Shown: piece by piece, positions 39,701-54,700 of the stretch | Numbering within the stretch: the first letter of the stretch is position 1 | Layout: each line of letters begins with the position of its first letter | Assembly: GCF_032854445.1 (NCBI RefSeq) | Contig: NC_088302.1 | Location: 494,001-558,000, forward strand | Length of the DNA: 64,000 bases | Reading direction: 5' to 3' | From: Liolophura sinensis | Taxonomy: Eukaryota; Mollusca; Polyplacophora; Chitonida; Chitonidae | Notes under the pieces: generated by a model | What the model saw: the letters and a program-made list of their open reading frames with translations, nothing else | Databases searched by the model: none | Told to the model about the DNA's origin: nothing | Translations under genes and position numbers: made by a program

Positions 39701-42700
39701 AGAGGAGGAGAGAGGTACAACACTAGGGCTGAGTGGTAGACCTGGCTCATTAATGCAGATATCATGTCATTGAAAGGACCACTGAAGCCACTCAACTCTA
39801 AGACCATCAATTACTTCTTTTGTGATGAGAGACAAAAAAGCCATGATACATGTACGCCACTTCACAACATGATGGCTCTGGCTGTAATCTTAGATCCTCC
39901 AATGCTTCTGCTTGTATAATGTACATATCTACATACACATAATGACAATGCACATACAGCACAATGCCAAATTTGCAGAAGCTGAACGCATTAGCACCAC
40001 TCCCTTAAATGGGGGAGGAATGGTTTATAAGAACCACACAATGATTAAGACTGGCTGTTTTTATGGTCCGTCAAAAATTGCCACAGCGCAATCCATTGGT
40101 GTCGTCCTTCATGAACGTCACAAATCATCGTACAACAGATCCCCTGATGTAAAGACAGTCAACGACAGTGGAAAACAGTGATTTATGAGACTAGTTCAGC
40201 CCAGAAGGTATCATACACAATGAATCGGAGAACGACAGGTGTCCATGGTAAACCTGGTGGACCAGTGGGGGAGATGAGTGGAAAATCGTAAGCAGACATA
40301 TGGGTCGACTGAGAAGGGGATCTAGTTAAAAATGGTCAATGAAATCAAGTGAATAAGAGCACTTATTCAAAGCCTGATGATTCGCATTGTTGTGTGTGTT
40401 TTTGATGCAGCTTTGTATCATATTATAACTTAGTTATATTAGATAAATTAGTAGTGAAATTATCAGACTACTACATGTACATGTTATAGTTTATATATAA
40501 TTTATGATATTTATTCAAGTCCTTAAATGATGATGAAAAATATGTATGAAATGGTTTATTTTACAAATACGAAACTGTGATAATAGCTCTGTTGAAAACA
40601 ACCTGACAACACATCACATTCATGTACATGTAGTAAGCTTGCGCATGTTTTTAATACGTGAAAACTTAGAACTGTCAGAAGCAATCACTGTCAGTGCAAG
40701 TGACCCCTGTATAACACAATTGTCTTTACAAGAGAACTGGACTGTTCTCTAGTACGTAGAGTAACTAAAGGTGCCTCTACAGAACATGCACCAATGTTCA
40801 TGTATCACCATACATTACACATACATGATAAGCATTCAATCTGAATACAAGTACACTTGGACAGCAGACATTTCACAAGCATGCCAGTGTACAGGAGAAA
40901 ATCTGAGACCCCCCCCCCCCATCCCCCACAAGTGCATGGAGATCATTGGTAACTGGTCGGCTGCCACTCAATCCAATGTGTTACATGTTGCCAGCACAGC
41001 CTGCCCACAGCAATTATTGACTCTAACTGGCCATGCCATACATCAAATTCAGATTTATCAAAAAACTATTTCTATTTTCTGTTAAACTGACAGTTCTTCT
41101 AGTAATTTATCACAGGAGAATAGTTGACTGTGCCCAAATGAAGTAAACTATCAAGTAAGGCTACACACTGTCAGTCTGATAGCTTGAAATTACAGTGACT
41201 GAACTTAACAGCAGTGTTAAGTCTTACGATACATGTAAATTTATGCAGGCAATGTATAGATGAATAAAGATAGACCATTCTACACACAAGTACATGTATC
41301 TTTACATCAAATACATTCACGCACATGTATGGAACATAAAAGAGAAATCTCTTCAAAATGAGACAACTTGCACACAGTGTCCACCTGCCTGACCACAGCC
41401 TAATGACGTCAGTGCATGTGTGGAGGCTCCCACTGACATGAACACACACGCATGTATACATGTAAATGATGTGTTTGGATGTTTGTGCCCTGCACATGTT
41501 CCACCTACCTGACCACAGCCTAATGACGTCAGTGCATGTGTGGAGGCTCCCACTGACATGAACACAGACACATGTATACATGTATATGATGTGCTGGTAT
41601 GTTTGTGCCCTGCACATGTTCCACCTGCCTGACAACAGCCTAAAGACATCAGTGCATGTGTGGAGGCTCCCACTGACATGAACACACACACATGTATATG
41701 ATGTGCTGGTATGTTTGTGCCCTGCTCATGTTCCACCTGCCTGACAACAGCCTAATGACGTCAGTGCATGTGTGGAGGCTCCCACTGACATGAACACACA
41801 CACATGTATACATGTATATGATGTGTTTGTATGTTTGTGCCCTGCACATGTTCCACCTGCCTGACCACAGCCTAATGATGTCAGTGCATGTGTGGAGGCT
41901 CCCACTGACATGAACACAGACACATGTATACATGCATATGATGTGCTTGTATGTTTGTGCCCTGCACATGTTCCACCTGCCTGACCACAGCCTAATGATG
42001 TCAGTGCATGTGTGGAGGCTCCCACTGACATGAACACACACACATGTATACGATGTGCTGGTATGTTTGTGCCCTGCACATGTTCCACCTGCCTGACCAC
42101 AGCCTAATGACGTCAGTGCATGTGTGGAGGCTCCCACTGACATGAACACACACACACACACATGTATACATGTATATGATGTGTTTGGATGTTTGTGCCC
42201 TGCACATGTTCCACCTGCCTGACAACAGCCTAATGACGTCAGTGTATGTGTGGAGGCTCCCACTGACATGAACACACACCCATGTATACATGTATATGAT
42301 GTGCTGGTATGTTTGTGCCCTGCACATGTTCCACCTGCCTGACCACAGCCTAATGATGTCAATGCATGTGTGGAGGCTCCCACTGACATGAACACACACA
42401 CATGTATACATGTATATGATGTGCTTGTATGTTTGTGCCCCTGCTCATGTTCCACCTGCCTGACCACAGCCTAATGACCTCAGTGCATGTGTGGAGGCTC
42501 CCACTGACATGAACACACACACATGTATACATGTATATGATGTGCTTGTATGTTTGTGCCCCTGCTCATGTTCCACCTGCCTGACCACAGCCTAATGACG
42601 TCAGTGCATGTGTGGAGGCTCCCACTGACATGAACACACACACATATGTATACATGTATAATATACACACATACATGAATGTGTATACAATGTAGTACAC

Positions 42701-45700
42701 ACACATGCACATACCTTAATTTTTCTAAGATCTGGGTCAGATAGTAGTAGTGTTGAAAGTACATGTAGAATATTACATTTCTTTACCAGCCTTATGGAAA
42801 AGCATAGATACAAGTGTGTTGTTCATTAGGTGGTCTAACCATGTGAGAAAAAAGAAACTCAATATTTCTGCTAGAATTACATATATATTGACTAAAATGA
42901 GCACACAAGATGTCTCAAATTTTAGAAATAGGGTACATGTACATGTATGCAATGTACGGTACATGTATTAATACATGGTTGTCTTACAAGTCCTTAACAA
43001 GTCCAGATACTAGACCGTGTCTATCAATCACGAGTCAACACTTATTGATCAGTGTGAAACTGCTCTCGCACTTCAACCCACTTAACTGGTTAGTATTAAA
43101 CCATGACTCTGTGGTCAGGCAGGCGTAAAGGGCTACATGCATGTGTATACAGCATAAGTGTGGGCTCTGAAGAACTCTGTCCAGTCCTACCCAGTGTGGC
43201 CCCTACTACTCTCACTGAATGCGGATATGCCCAGTCCCACTGAGTGTAGCCCTGACCAGTATCACTGAGTGTGGCCCTGACTACTTCCATTGAGTGTGGC
43301 CCTGACTACTTCCATTGAGTGTGGCCCTGACTAGTCCCACTGAGCGTGGCCCTGACAAGTCCCACTGATTGTTGCCCTGACTAGTCACACTGAGTGTGGC
43401 CCTGACCAGTCTAAATGGCAGCTTCCAGTGCAACCAACACCAGTAAATGAAATCAATTAAGATTATTGATCAAGCTTGACATGTAAAACGATCCACTGGA
43501 AGATGACAGGGCAGAGGAGCATTGGTGGAAAATCGATTGCCTGGCTGGAGGCATAGCCCATTATATACAAACCACATTATATGGGATAAATACGAGTGTG
43601 AGGAGGCGATACAGAGCTTCTATAAGCTTAGACGCATACAAGCATGTGCGTACTGCCCACCACTGTACATGCACATCCACCAGACTGACATGGGCTGTGG
43701 TGCACCTTATCAAATCAGCTACAAGCGTATTACAAACAGGTGAACACCATTCAGGCCATTAAACTGACTCACCTTAATCAAAGTATGAACCCATTATAGA
43801 TGAGAACAGGATATCCAGTGCACTAACAGAGTGCTGACTAAATGAGCATATAGTACATGTACACACTGGTAGACTTTCTATCATCACATAGCAAAAAGCT
43901 TGTGTCCGCTAAATACTGTATGTATATAGATATTTTGTGATTTGGGACCTCCGAGACAGAGTGGTTAGCATGCTAGCGCTGCACAAAGACTCACCGTTGT
44001 GAATTCAAGTCCAGCTCATGCTGGCTTCCTCTCCAGTCTGAAGGTCTGACAGTAACCTGCAGATTGTTAAGTGGGTGTCCCTTAGGGCTCTGCCCTCTTC
44101 CCTTATAATATTCTGAACACTGTCTTTCAAGTGAAATATTCTGGGGTATGGCATAAACATAAATCAAAGAAATAAATGTTTTGTGATTTAATTTACATAT
44201 GAATAAACAGGTATATTTATTTATTTATTTGATTGGTGTTTTACGCCGTACTCAAGAATATTTCACTTATACGATGGCGGCCAGCGGCCACCCACGAGGG
44301 TGGGTGGAAACCAGGCAGAGCCCGGGGGAAACCCACGGCCATCCGCAGGTAGCTGGCAGACCTTCCCACGTACAGCTGGAGAGGAAGCCAGCATTAGCTG
44401 GACTTGAACTCACAGCGACCGCACTGGTGAAAGACTCCTGGGTCATTACGCTGCGCTAGAATAAACAGGTATAAAAACAATGGTTATAAAAGAGGAAGTG
44501 AATACCTTTAAGGGTGCGGGATGTGGTAGAAGGTAAAACCTGAAGCCCCAAACTCGTCTCCGGCAGTGGATGTTTCCTGGGCCGCCCAACCTTACGCTTT
44601 TCAGGAGGTGAGACTTGAAAGAGAGATGGCACAGTGCCGGCCTGTTTGCTACCTGTGGGGGTGATGGACGGCATACAGAACGAGGGTGGGGAGAATGTGG
44701 ATGGGGGTGAGGACGCTGGGGAAGTGGGGGTTGAAGAGTTTGTGCCTCTTCTTCAGGGGTAGGCACTGCTGACTGTTGACAAGGGCATTGTCCTGAAACA
44801 GTAACAGGCTGTCCTCGGACAAGCCCTTCTTCCGAGAACATTTCGTTTTGTCTTTCACCAGCTTATCTAAACAGTCAGACTTCTTGGACTTTTTGGCCTT
44901 ATCTCCAATCAGGAATTTTTCCTTATCCTTCTTCCGTTTCTTGGTGGCTATGCCTGGGAGTCTAAAAATACTGGGCAATGGCTTTTGTCCTGGGGGACTG
45001 ACAGGTCGATGGGTCGGAGATCCACAGGTTATCCAAGTCCTCTGTCAGATCATCGAGGTCAGAGAGGAATGCCGGGTCAACAATGTTCTTGTGCTTTGAC
45101 TTCACATTCCTTAGCTTCTTCTTGCGCTTGCTGTTGTGGCTTCGGTACTTCAGTTTCCTCTCATAGCTTGTGGACACATGTGGCTAAATGGACGCTTGCA
45201 TAATGACATGCGTGAGGGCGAGAACAAGGACTTGCTGCCAAAACCAGGGAACATTGGTGACATGGATTTGAAGCCAGTACCTCTGAACACAGAGAAACCA
45301 AAACTGGATGGAGAATAAGAGGAGGTAAAGATACAGGGCTTTTCCAACGCCGGAGCAGCACATTCTACACTGAAACTGCTTGGCCAGGCTCAACCTTTTT
45401 CTTCTTCCTGCGACCTCTCTTGGACGATCGCATCATAACATGTAGACGCGGTTTCCTGATTTTGGGCACAGGTTTCTGATTGCACATCTTACCTGAACCA
45501 CTCTGGTGGACACCAGGATCCCTTCTCACCTGTCCACCAGATGATAACGAAGGCTCAATTTTGTCCAGGTTGTCACTGGATCCAAAGTCATTGAGATCCT
45601 CTGTCTCCCGCGCATTAAACTGCGACACGATGGAGTCCTGAACACTCTGAATCAGTGTGGTAAACTCGCACTCATCACCTGGCCTCACTGACGACTTTGT

Positions 45701-48700
45701 CCTGAGTTCTGACAGCCGTTTCCTGTTCACCTGGGCTGATGCCCCACTACCCTTTTCTGGCAGAGGGTGCTTTCGTGGCCTGCCAGGTTTCCTTTTGACT
45801 GGTTGTGCTTGAAGCGAATGGGTTAGTGCAGAAGAGAGACCTGTGCATGTTTTTCCAGCCTTCACATCTCTTGCTAGTAGCAATGGTTGTGGCTTAGGTT
45901 TGTTTTTCGAGCCCTTCGGTCTGCCTGGACCTGGTCTCTTCATTTTTTCTGAGCGGTAGGCTTCCCTACTGATGGTTTCACAGTAGGTCTTGGAGCTGTG
46001 CCTTTCTTTACAGCATTCGCTGGTCTGCCTACACCTCTTTTGCCTATGGCAGGGCCTCGAGGAATTTTTCGAGGCCTTCCTGGTCCCCTTTCTTGACACC
46101 TTGAAAAGAAACATTAGCAAAAGTACTCACAGGTTTCTGTGTTGCCTGGCCAGTGTCTATTTTCACACCATAAGATTGGCCAGTGTCAGGGTTAGGTTTG
46201 ACTCTCTGGCCTGTGTCCACAACAGGTACAACATCAGAAGTCCTTGTTTTGTCTGCACTGATTACATCCTTAGGAGCCGTAGATCGGGAGTGCTGGCCAG
46301 CACTGTGTTGAAGGCTGTACGCCATTTCTGTGTCCCACATCACTAGGGTCACACGGCAGTTCAATCACAGAGGATCGGCACGTGGCCTGCGAGTCACTGA
46401 GTCGATCACTTCCCGATACAGGGCCCAGAAGGATCCTGAATTAAAACGGGCGGAGATTTATCAGAAATGATGCTTTTCTTAAATGCTGCCAGAAATTTAG
46501 CCCTCTTAGGAGGCCTGCCTCTGCCTCTCTTTTTGCCCACATGAGTGCCTGGATCCCTGTATTGCTTGTACGTCTTTGTCTTCATGGAATCTGTATCCGT
46601 GGACATGGGAGACTTGCATCTGACCATTTCTGCTTGTTCTGTGGAGGTTTCCTTCAGACACGGAGGATCAACTGGGAGTTGTACAGGTGGGACAGGTACT
46701 ATCTCTGGACATCCCAATCCTCGTGTCCTCAACTGCTCCTCCATGGCATCACTGTTGTGGCCAGACTCAGGAATATCCACCTCTGGGTGCAGGACTGGGG
46801 GCCCTGGGGAATCATTCCCCATTGGGGAGCCAGAGATAGACTGTATGCCACTGTCTGGAGACACATGGGCTACACTATCTATCCTGAGCTCACCATCAGA
46901 AGGGCAGGTATCCAGGACTTTAGGTTTGGGATCAAATCCTTCCCCCTCTGCCTCACTTCCCTTTGACACAGTCTCATGATCGGAAAAGTTCGGGGCAGAA
47001 GTAGTTGCAGATGGAGTCACTTTTCGAGTCTTCAATCTTTTTCGTTTCAGTTTAGTAGCATTCTCCTCATAGTGTGACCGGCTCAAAGCATCGTCACTGG
47101 TTTCTGAGGACTCTGGGACATAGCGGTCACTACGAGATGGTACATAGTTCAGCCCGGCCAGGGACATACCACGGTTTGCATTATGCTCAGAACTGCCACT
47201 GCCTTGAGCACTGCAAGCTACATGTACATTCTGGAAGAACGTTTCAAAAATTCCACTTCTGTGGCCTAAATTGCCTCTCTGTGGCTCCTTACTTACAGCA
47301 GGGATGGACGGACTACCAGCCTCCGAGTTTGACATTTGGACTGACCAAGGAGTCCGGTGAATTTCTGTCTTGCCATTTTGCACATCATCACCATTGTTCG
47401 GTCGCACAGAAGCAGACTCTGCCTGTGACGAAGGCGTCAGGGAGGCCCGAGACCTTTCAATGTCAGACAACTGCCGTTTCTGGGTAGGCGGAGAGTCTGT
47501 GTTACGGTGAGAGAGGTTACTGGGAGATGGGTAGGTGGCCTTCCAGCGACTCAGCGGCAGTTCATCGGGATCTGAGTCGCTGTCAGAAGAGGAAGACGAT
47601 GATGAAGATGACGAGGATGATGATACACTCAATCTTCTCACAGAATTCTTACTTGGCAACTTGACCAAACTAGGGTGCTCTGAACTGTCATCTGACTTCT
47701 CCCCAGGTGAGTATTCAGACAGCTCCTACAAAACCATACAACAAAGGTTAACAAAGGAGAACCTGCGTTATTACCCATCACCAAAGTCAATTTTAACATT
47801 GATGAATATTCAACAACTCAGTTACCAGTAAAAATTATTTGAAATGCTTCTAGTCCACTATACATGTGTGTTGTAGAAAGAGTAATCTGATGAGTAATTA
47901 GGAAAGATTAGATCCTTATCAGCCTACTATTTCAGCAGAGTACAATATTGCAACAACATGTTCTACCTGAACATACACATGTAGCCGTGTGTTCAAAAGC
48001 GTTGTTAGCAGATTTTTATATTAAATAGAATTTTGATTCCAATACATGAATAACAAACACATACACTGTCTAAGTTGTTCAAATAGGCTGCTTTGAAACT
48101 GTGGTTATATGATCAACACAAAATCCTGAGAAGTATCCCTTCATTGCATGCAAAAGGGTTGAAGAATAACAGTCTAAAGTCCTGGTACAAGCAGTTCATG
48201 TATACAGGTAAACTACATGTGCAAAAGTTTCATGAAGAGCAAATAAATGACTAGTATCATTTACTAAATCTTTGAAGTATAGGTAGATCCTTACCCAAAT
48301 ATTACACATACACAATCTAAACCTTCACTTTAAAGGCTACCAAGAATGAACGTGTAGACAAAGCAGTAGAAACAACCTTGACAGACTAGACAGCATAAAT
48401 ATGCATTGGCCATGGGATGAAGACATGACACGAGGACAAATGGGGTTATTAAGCAGGATGAGAGTTGCTGGTCTCTATGGAGGCCAGTACAGCTCATGCA
48501 AGAGTCCGTGCAATGACGAATGTCAAATGAAAATTAGAATGATGGACTAATCACAGCCAAATCACAGACTAAATACATGTATGTCACACTGTGGAGTGCC
48601 TGTACTGAAAGTACTGTTATCTGTGAGTACATTTACATGCATCCACATGTGTGCATTAACAGAAGCAGGTAAAACCTCTGAGCACTCGCAGGGAGAACTA

Positions 48701-51700
48701 CTACATGTACAACATATGAACATCTATTTTAGATCAACCACAAGGGCAGTAACTTGGTGAACAGGAAAAAGGCACTTCTGTGGTACATGTGTAGACCACA
48801 ACAGTCCCCGCATCTTAAGAGTAACTGCAGACCAATTAAGCTACACCTGTAAACATGGAGCATGGGCCTCTAGGGGAGAGTTGACCCAGATTTACTCAGG
48901 TGTAAACTCTACGATCACTGTGTGTGTATATACCTTACATTCGTACAACTACACCAACTGGACTATACCCATACCAGAACTGTACGCCACTGTACCCAAC
49001 AACAGTTACATGTACACACTGGACACACACATACATATTCACATTGTCATATAGCTGGTGGTCACCGTGTGCTGTGTATCACCCCCATCAATGTCTTACA
49101 TTCTACACCTGTCACAACATGTACCTTAACAGTGTATCACCCCCATCAATGTTTTAAATTCTAAACCTGTCACAACATGTACCTAAACAGTGTATCACTC
49201 CCTTCAATGTCTTAAATTCTACACTAATCACATCATGTACCTAAACAGTGTATCACCCCCATCAATGTCTTAAATTCTACACTAATCACATCATGTACCT
49301 AAACAGTGTATCAACCCCATCAATGTCTTAAATTCTATACTAATCACATCATGTACCTAAACAGTGTATCACCCCCATCAATGTCTTAAATTCTACACCT
49401 GCCACAACATGTACCTAAACAGTGTATGACCCCATCAATGTCTTAAATTCTACACCTGCCATAACATGTACCTAAACAGTGTATCACCCCCATCAATGTC
49501 TTACATTCTACACTAATCACATCATGTACCTAAACAGTGTATCACTCCCATCAATGTCTTACATTCTACACTAATCACATCATGTACCTAAACAGTGTAT
49601 CACTCCCATCAATGTCTTAAATTCTACACTAATCACAACATGTACCTAAACAGTGTATCACTCCCTTCAATGTCTTAAATTCTACACTAATCACATCATG
49701 TACCTAAACAGTGTATCACCCCCATCAATGTCTTACATTCTACACCTGTCACATCATGTACCTAAACAGTGTATCACCCCCATCAATGTCTTAAATTCTA
49801 CACTAATCACACCATGTACCTAAACAGTGTATCACTCCCTTCAATGTCTTAAATTCTACACTAATCACATCATGTACCTAAACAGTGTATCACTCCCATC
49901 AATGTCTTAAATTCTACACTAATCACATCATGTACCTAAACAGTGTATCACTCCCTTCAATGTCTTAAATTCTACACCTGCCACAACATGTACCTCAACA
50001 GTGTATCACCCCCATCAATGTCTTAAATTCTACACCTGCCACAACATGTACCTAAACAGTGTATGACCCCATCAATGTCTTAAATTCTACACCTGCCACA
50101 ACATGTACCTAAACAGTGTATCACCCCCATCAATGTCTTACATTCTACACTAATCACATCATGTACCTAAACAGTGTATCACTCCCATCAATGTCTTACA
50201 TTCTACACTAATCACATCATGTACCTAAACAGTGTATCACTCCCATCAATGTCTTAAATTCTACACTAATCACAACATGTACCTAAACAGTGTATCACTC
50301 CCTTCAATGTCTTAAATTCTACACTAATCACATCATGTACCTAAACAGTGTATCACTCCCATCAATGTCTTAAATTCTACACTAATCACATCATGTACCT
50401 AAACAGTGTATCACTCCCTTCAATGTCTTAAATTCTACACTAATCACATCATGTACCTAAACAGTGTATCACCCCCATCAATGTCTTACATTCTACACCT
50501 GTCACAACATGTACCTTAACAGTGTATGACCTCCATCAATGTCTTACACTCTACACCTGTCACAACATGTACCTTAACAGTGTATCACCCCCATCATGTC
50601 TTACATTCTACACCTGTCACAACATGTACCTTAACAGTGTATGACCTCCATCAATGTCTTACATTCTACACCTGTCACAACATGTACCTTAACAGTGTAT
50701 CACCCCCATCAATGTCTTACATTCTACACTAATCACATCATGTACCTAAACAGTGTATCACTCCCATCAATGTCTTAAATTCTACACCTGTCACAACATG
50801 TACCTTAACAGTGTATCACCCCCATCAATGTCTTACATTCTACACTAATCACATCATGTACCTAAACAGTGTATCACCCCCATCAATGTCTTACACTCTA
50901 CACCTGTCACAACATGTACCTTAACAGTGTATCACCCCCATCAATGTCTTACATTCTACACCTGTCACAACATGTACCTTAACAGTGTATGACCTCCATC
51001 AATGTCTTACACTCTACACCTGTCACAACATGTACCTTAACAGTGTATCACCCCCATCAATGTCTTACATTCTACACCTGTCACAACATGTACCTTAACA
51101 GTGTATCACCCCATCAATGTCTTACATTCTACACTAATCACATCATGTACCTAAACAGTGTATCACTCCCATCAATGTTTTAAATTCTACACCTGTCACA
51201 ACATGTACCTTAACAGTGTATCACCCCCATCAATGTCTTAACTTCTACACCTGCCACAACATGTACCTTAACAGTGTATCACCCCCATCAATGTCTTACA
51301 CTCTACACCTGTCACAACATGTACCTAAACAGTGTATCACCCCCATCAATGTCTTAAATTCTACACCTGTCACAACATGTACCTTAACAGTGTATGACCT
51401 CCATCAATGTCTTACATTCTACACCTGTCACAACATGTACCTAAACAGTGTATCACCCCCATCAATGTTTTAAATTCTACACCTGTCACAACATGTACCT
51501 TAACAGTGTATCACCCCCATCAATGTCTTACATTCTACACCTGTCACATCATGTACCTAAACAGTGTATCACCCCCATCAATGTCTTAAATTCTACACTA
51601 ATCACAACATGTACCTTAACAGTGTATCACCCCCATCAATGTCTTAAATTCTACACCTGTCACAACATGTACCTAAACAGTGTATCACCCCCATCAATGT

Positions 51701-54700
51701 CTTAAATTCTACACTAATCACATCATGTACCTAAACAGTGTATCACCCCCATCAATGTCTTAAATTCTACACCTGCCACAACATGTACCTAAACAGTGTA
51801 TCACCCCCATCAATGTCTTAAATTCTACACCTGTCACAACATGTACCTTAACAGTGTATCACCCCCATCAATGTCTTACATTCTACACTAATCACATCAT
51901 GTACCTAAACAGTGTATCACTCCCATCAATGTCTTAAATTCTAAACCTGTCACAACATGTACCTAAACAGTGTATCACCCCCATCAATGTCTTAAATTCT
52001 ACACCTGCCACAACATGTACCTAAACAGTGTATCACCCCCATCAATGTCTTAAATTCTACACTAATCACATCATGTACCTAAACAGTGTATCACCCCATC
52101 AATGTCTTAACTTCTACACCTGCCACAACATGTACCTAAACAGTGTATCACCCCATCAACGTCTTAAATTCTACACTAATCACATCATGTACCTAAACAG
52201 TGTATCACCCCCATCAATGTCTTAACTTCTACACCTGCCACAACATGTACCTTAACAGTGTATGACCCCCATCAATGTCTTACATTCTACACTAATCACA
52301 TCATGTACCTAAACAGTGTATCACTCCCATCAATGTCTTAAATTCTAAACCTGTCACAACATGTACCTAAACAGTGTATCACCCCATCAATGTCTTAAAT
52401 TCTACACCTGCCACAACATGTACCTAAACAGTGTATCACCCCCATCAATGTCTTAAATTCTACACTAATCACATCATGTACCTTAACAGTGTATCACCCC
52501 CATCAATGTCTTAACTTCTACACCTGCCACAACATGTACCTTAACAGTGTATCACCCCCATCAAAGTCTTACATTCTACACTAATCACATCATGTACCTA
52601 AACAGTGTATCACTCCCATCAATGTCTTAAATTCTACACCTGTCACAACATGTACCTAAACAGTGTATCACCTCATCAATGTCTTAAATTCTACACCTGT
52701 CACAACATGTACCTAAACAGTGTATCACTCCCATCAATGTCTTAAATTCTATGCTAATCACATCATGTACCTAAACAGTGTTCTACACCTGTCACAACAT
52801 GTACCTAAACAGTGTATGACCTCCATCAATGTCTTACATTCTACACCTGTCACAACATGTACCTAAACAGTGTATGACCTCCATCAATGTCTTACATTCT
52901 ACACCTGCCACAACATGTACCTTAACAGTGTATCACCCCCATCAAAGTCTTACATTCTACACTAATCACATCATGTACCTAAACAGTGTATCACTCCCAT
53001 CAATGTCTTAAATTCTACACCTGTCACAACATGTACCTAAACAGTGTATCACCTCATCAATGTCTTAAATTCTACACCTGTCACAACATGTACCTAAACA
53101 GTGTATCACCCCCATCAATGTCTTAAATTCTATACTAATCACATCATGTACCTAAACAGTGTTCTACACCTGTCACAACATGTACCTTAACAGTGTATGA
53201 CCTCCATCAATGTCTTACATTCTACACCTGTCACAACATGTACCTAAACAGTGTATGGCCCCCATCAATGTCTTACATTCTACACTAATCACATCATGTA
53301 CCTAAACAGTGTATCACCTCATTAATGTCTTAAATTCTACACCTGTCACAACATGTACCTTAACAGTGTATCACCCCCATCAATGTCTTAAATTCTACAC
53401 TAATCACATCATGTACCTAAACAGTGTATCACCCCCATCAATGTCTTAAATTCTACACTAATCACATCATGTACCTAAACAGTGTATCACCCCCATCAAT
53501 GTCTTAAATTCTACACCTGTCACAACATGTACCTAAACAGTGTATCACTCCCTTCAATGTCTTAAATTCTACACCTGTCACAACATGTACCTAAACAGTG
53601 TATCACTCCCATCAATGTCTTAAATTCTACACTAACCACATCATGTACCTAAACAGTGTATCACTCCCATCAATGTCTTAAATTCTACACCTGCCACAAC
53701 ATGTACCTAAACAGTGTATCACTCCCTTCAATGTCTTAAATTCTACACCTGTCACAACATGTACCTAAACAGTGTATCACTCCCATCAATGTCTTAAATT
53801 CTACACTAATCACATCATGTACCTTAACAGTGTATGACCCCATCAATGTTTTAAATTCTACACCTGCCACAACATGTACCTAAACAGTGTATCATCTCCA
53901 GCAATGTCTTAAATTCTACACCTATCAGAACATGCACCTACGCAGTGCATCCCTCCCATCAATGACTCCAATTCTACACCTATCAGAACATGCACCTAAA
54001 CAGTTTACAGATAGCAGATGAATATGTGTACTAACATGTGTATTAGTATGTAAATGGTATCCAGACACCAGTACATGGAACTGTACATGCACTTTCTACA
54101 CAAAATACTATTTTTCCACCAATACACATTGTTAGGCGTGTGGAGGTCTGTGCTATGTGTACATGTACTTTCTAGTATACATTACCCAAGTGACAGTAGT
54201 GTTACCTTTACCTGGATTAGCGGATATCAGTATTATCCATTTCTACTGTGACCACAACCAACATACTTTCACAGTGAATAAGATTTCCCCTACATCTACA
54301 ATGGAACACTTATAAACGGTGGCTGATCTCCTCACAGAAATGCTGATCTTGCATGCCAACGGAAAGTCACCAGACAAAACAGTCTGCTTGGGCTTTTTTG
54401 TTTTTTGTTCTATTCGACCATTCAGATGCTTCACAAAAGCACAAACACACATTTGGCTGACTGCTGTATGAGAGTGGTTAATGTTTGGGATGCCAACAAA
54501 TGGACGCTAAAAAGAGTATGTCAGATTGTGTGAAGGCTACATGTATCTACCAGACGTAGATACTGTAACTGTTCATCACCACACAACACTCCTGGTGTAT
54601 GAATATATGAGAAATGCTGACACCAAATGTAAGACAGCCACTGAGATTAATCAGCTAAATTAATGTACGTACATGTAGACACACATACTGTTCCAAAGTT

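Larger units (their letters stand above)
34505..44505 (-). other. ASH1L intron 2 (10 kb)
   Basis: The intron is bounded by GTATTC and CTTTGACAG. It holds the 54-bp array (34886-35163), a 12-base C run (40909-40920), the CRE-bearing 120-bp array (41375-42660), a 25-bp repeat (43190-43415) and two SINEs (43944-44178 and 44216-44458). The stretches 35164-40908, 40921-41374 and 42661-43189 show no gene or repeat that I recognise. Confidence 0.8.

Noticed and set aside
41171-42764. Minus-strand frames of 94-272 codons
   Set aside because: They are translations of the 120-bp array. The 120-bp period is divisible by three, so frames persist without coding function.
43975-44030. A tRNA gene near the A/B-box-like motifs
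   Set aside because: The boxes belong to the head of a SINE with target-site duplications. No complete cloverleaf is evident.
46095-46135. A tiny intron (GTGAGT...TTTTCAAG) to explain the frame switch in exon 2
   Set aside because: It would be only about 31 bases, too short for an animal intron. A single missing base explains the switch better, giving [11 protein letters not shown].
48900-54005. Regular repeats reminiscent of a CRISPR array
   Set aside because: Units are directly adjacent with no unique spacers, and the locus is eukaryotic intronic DNA, so it is a minisatellite.
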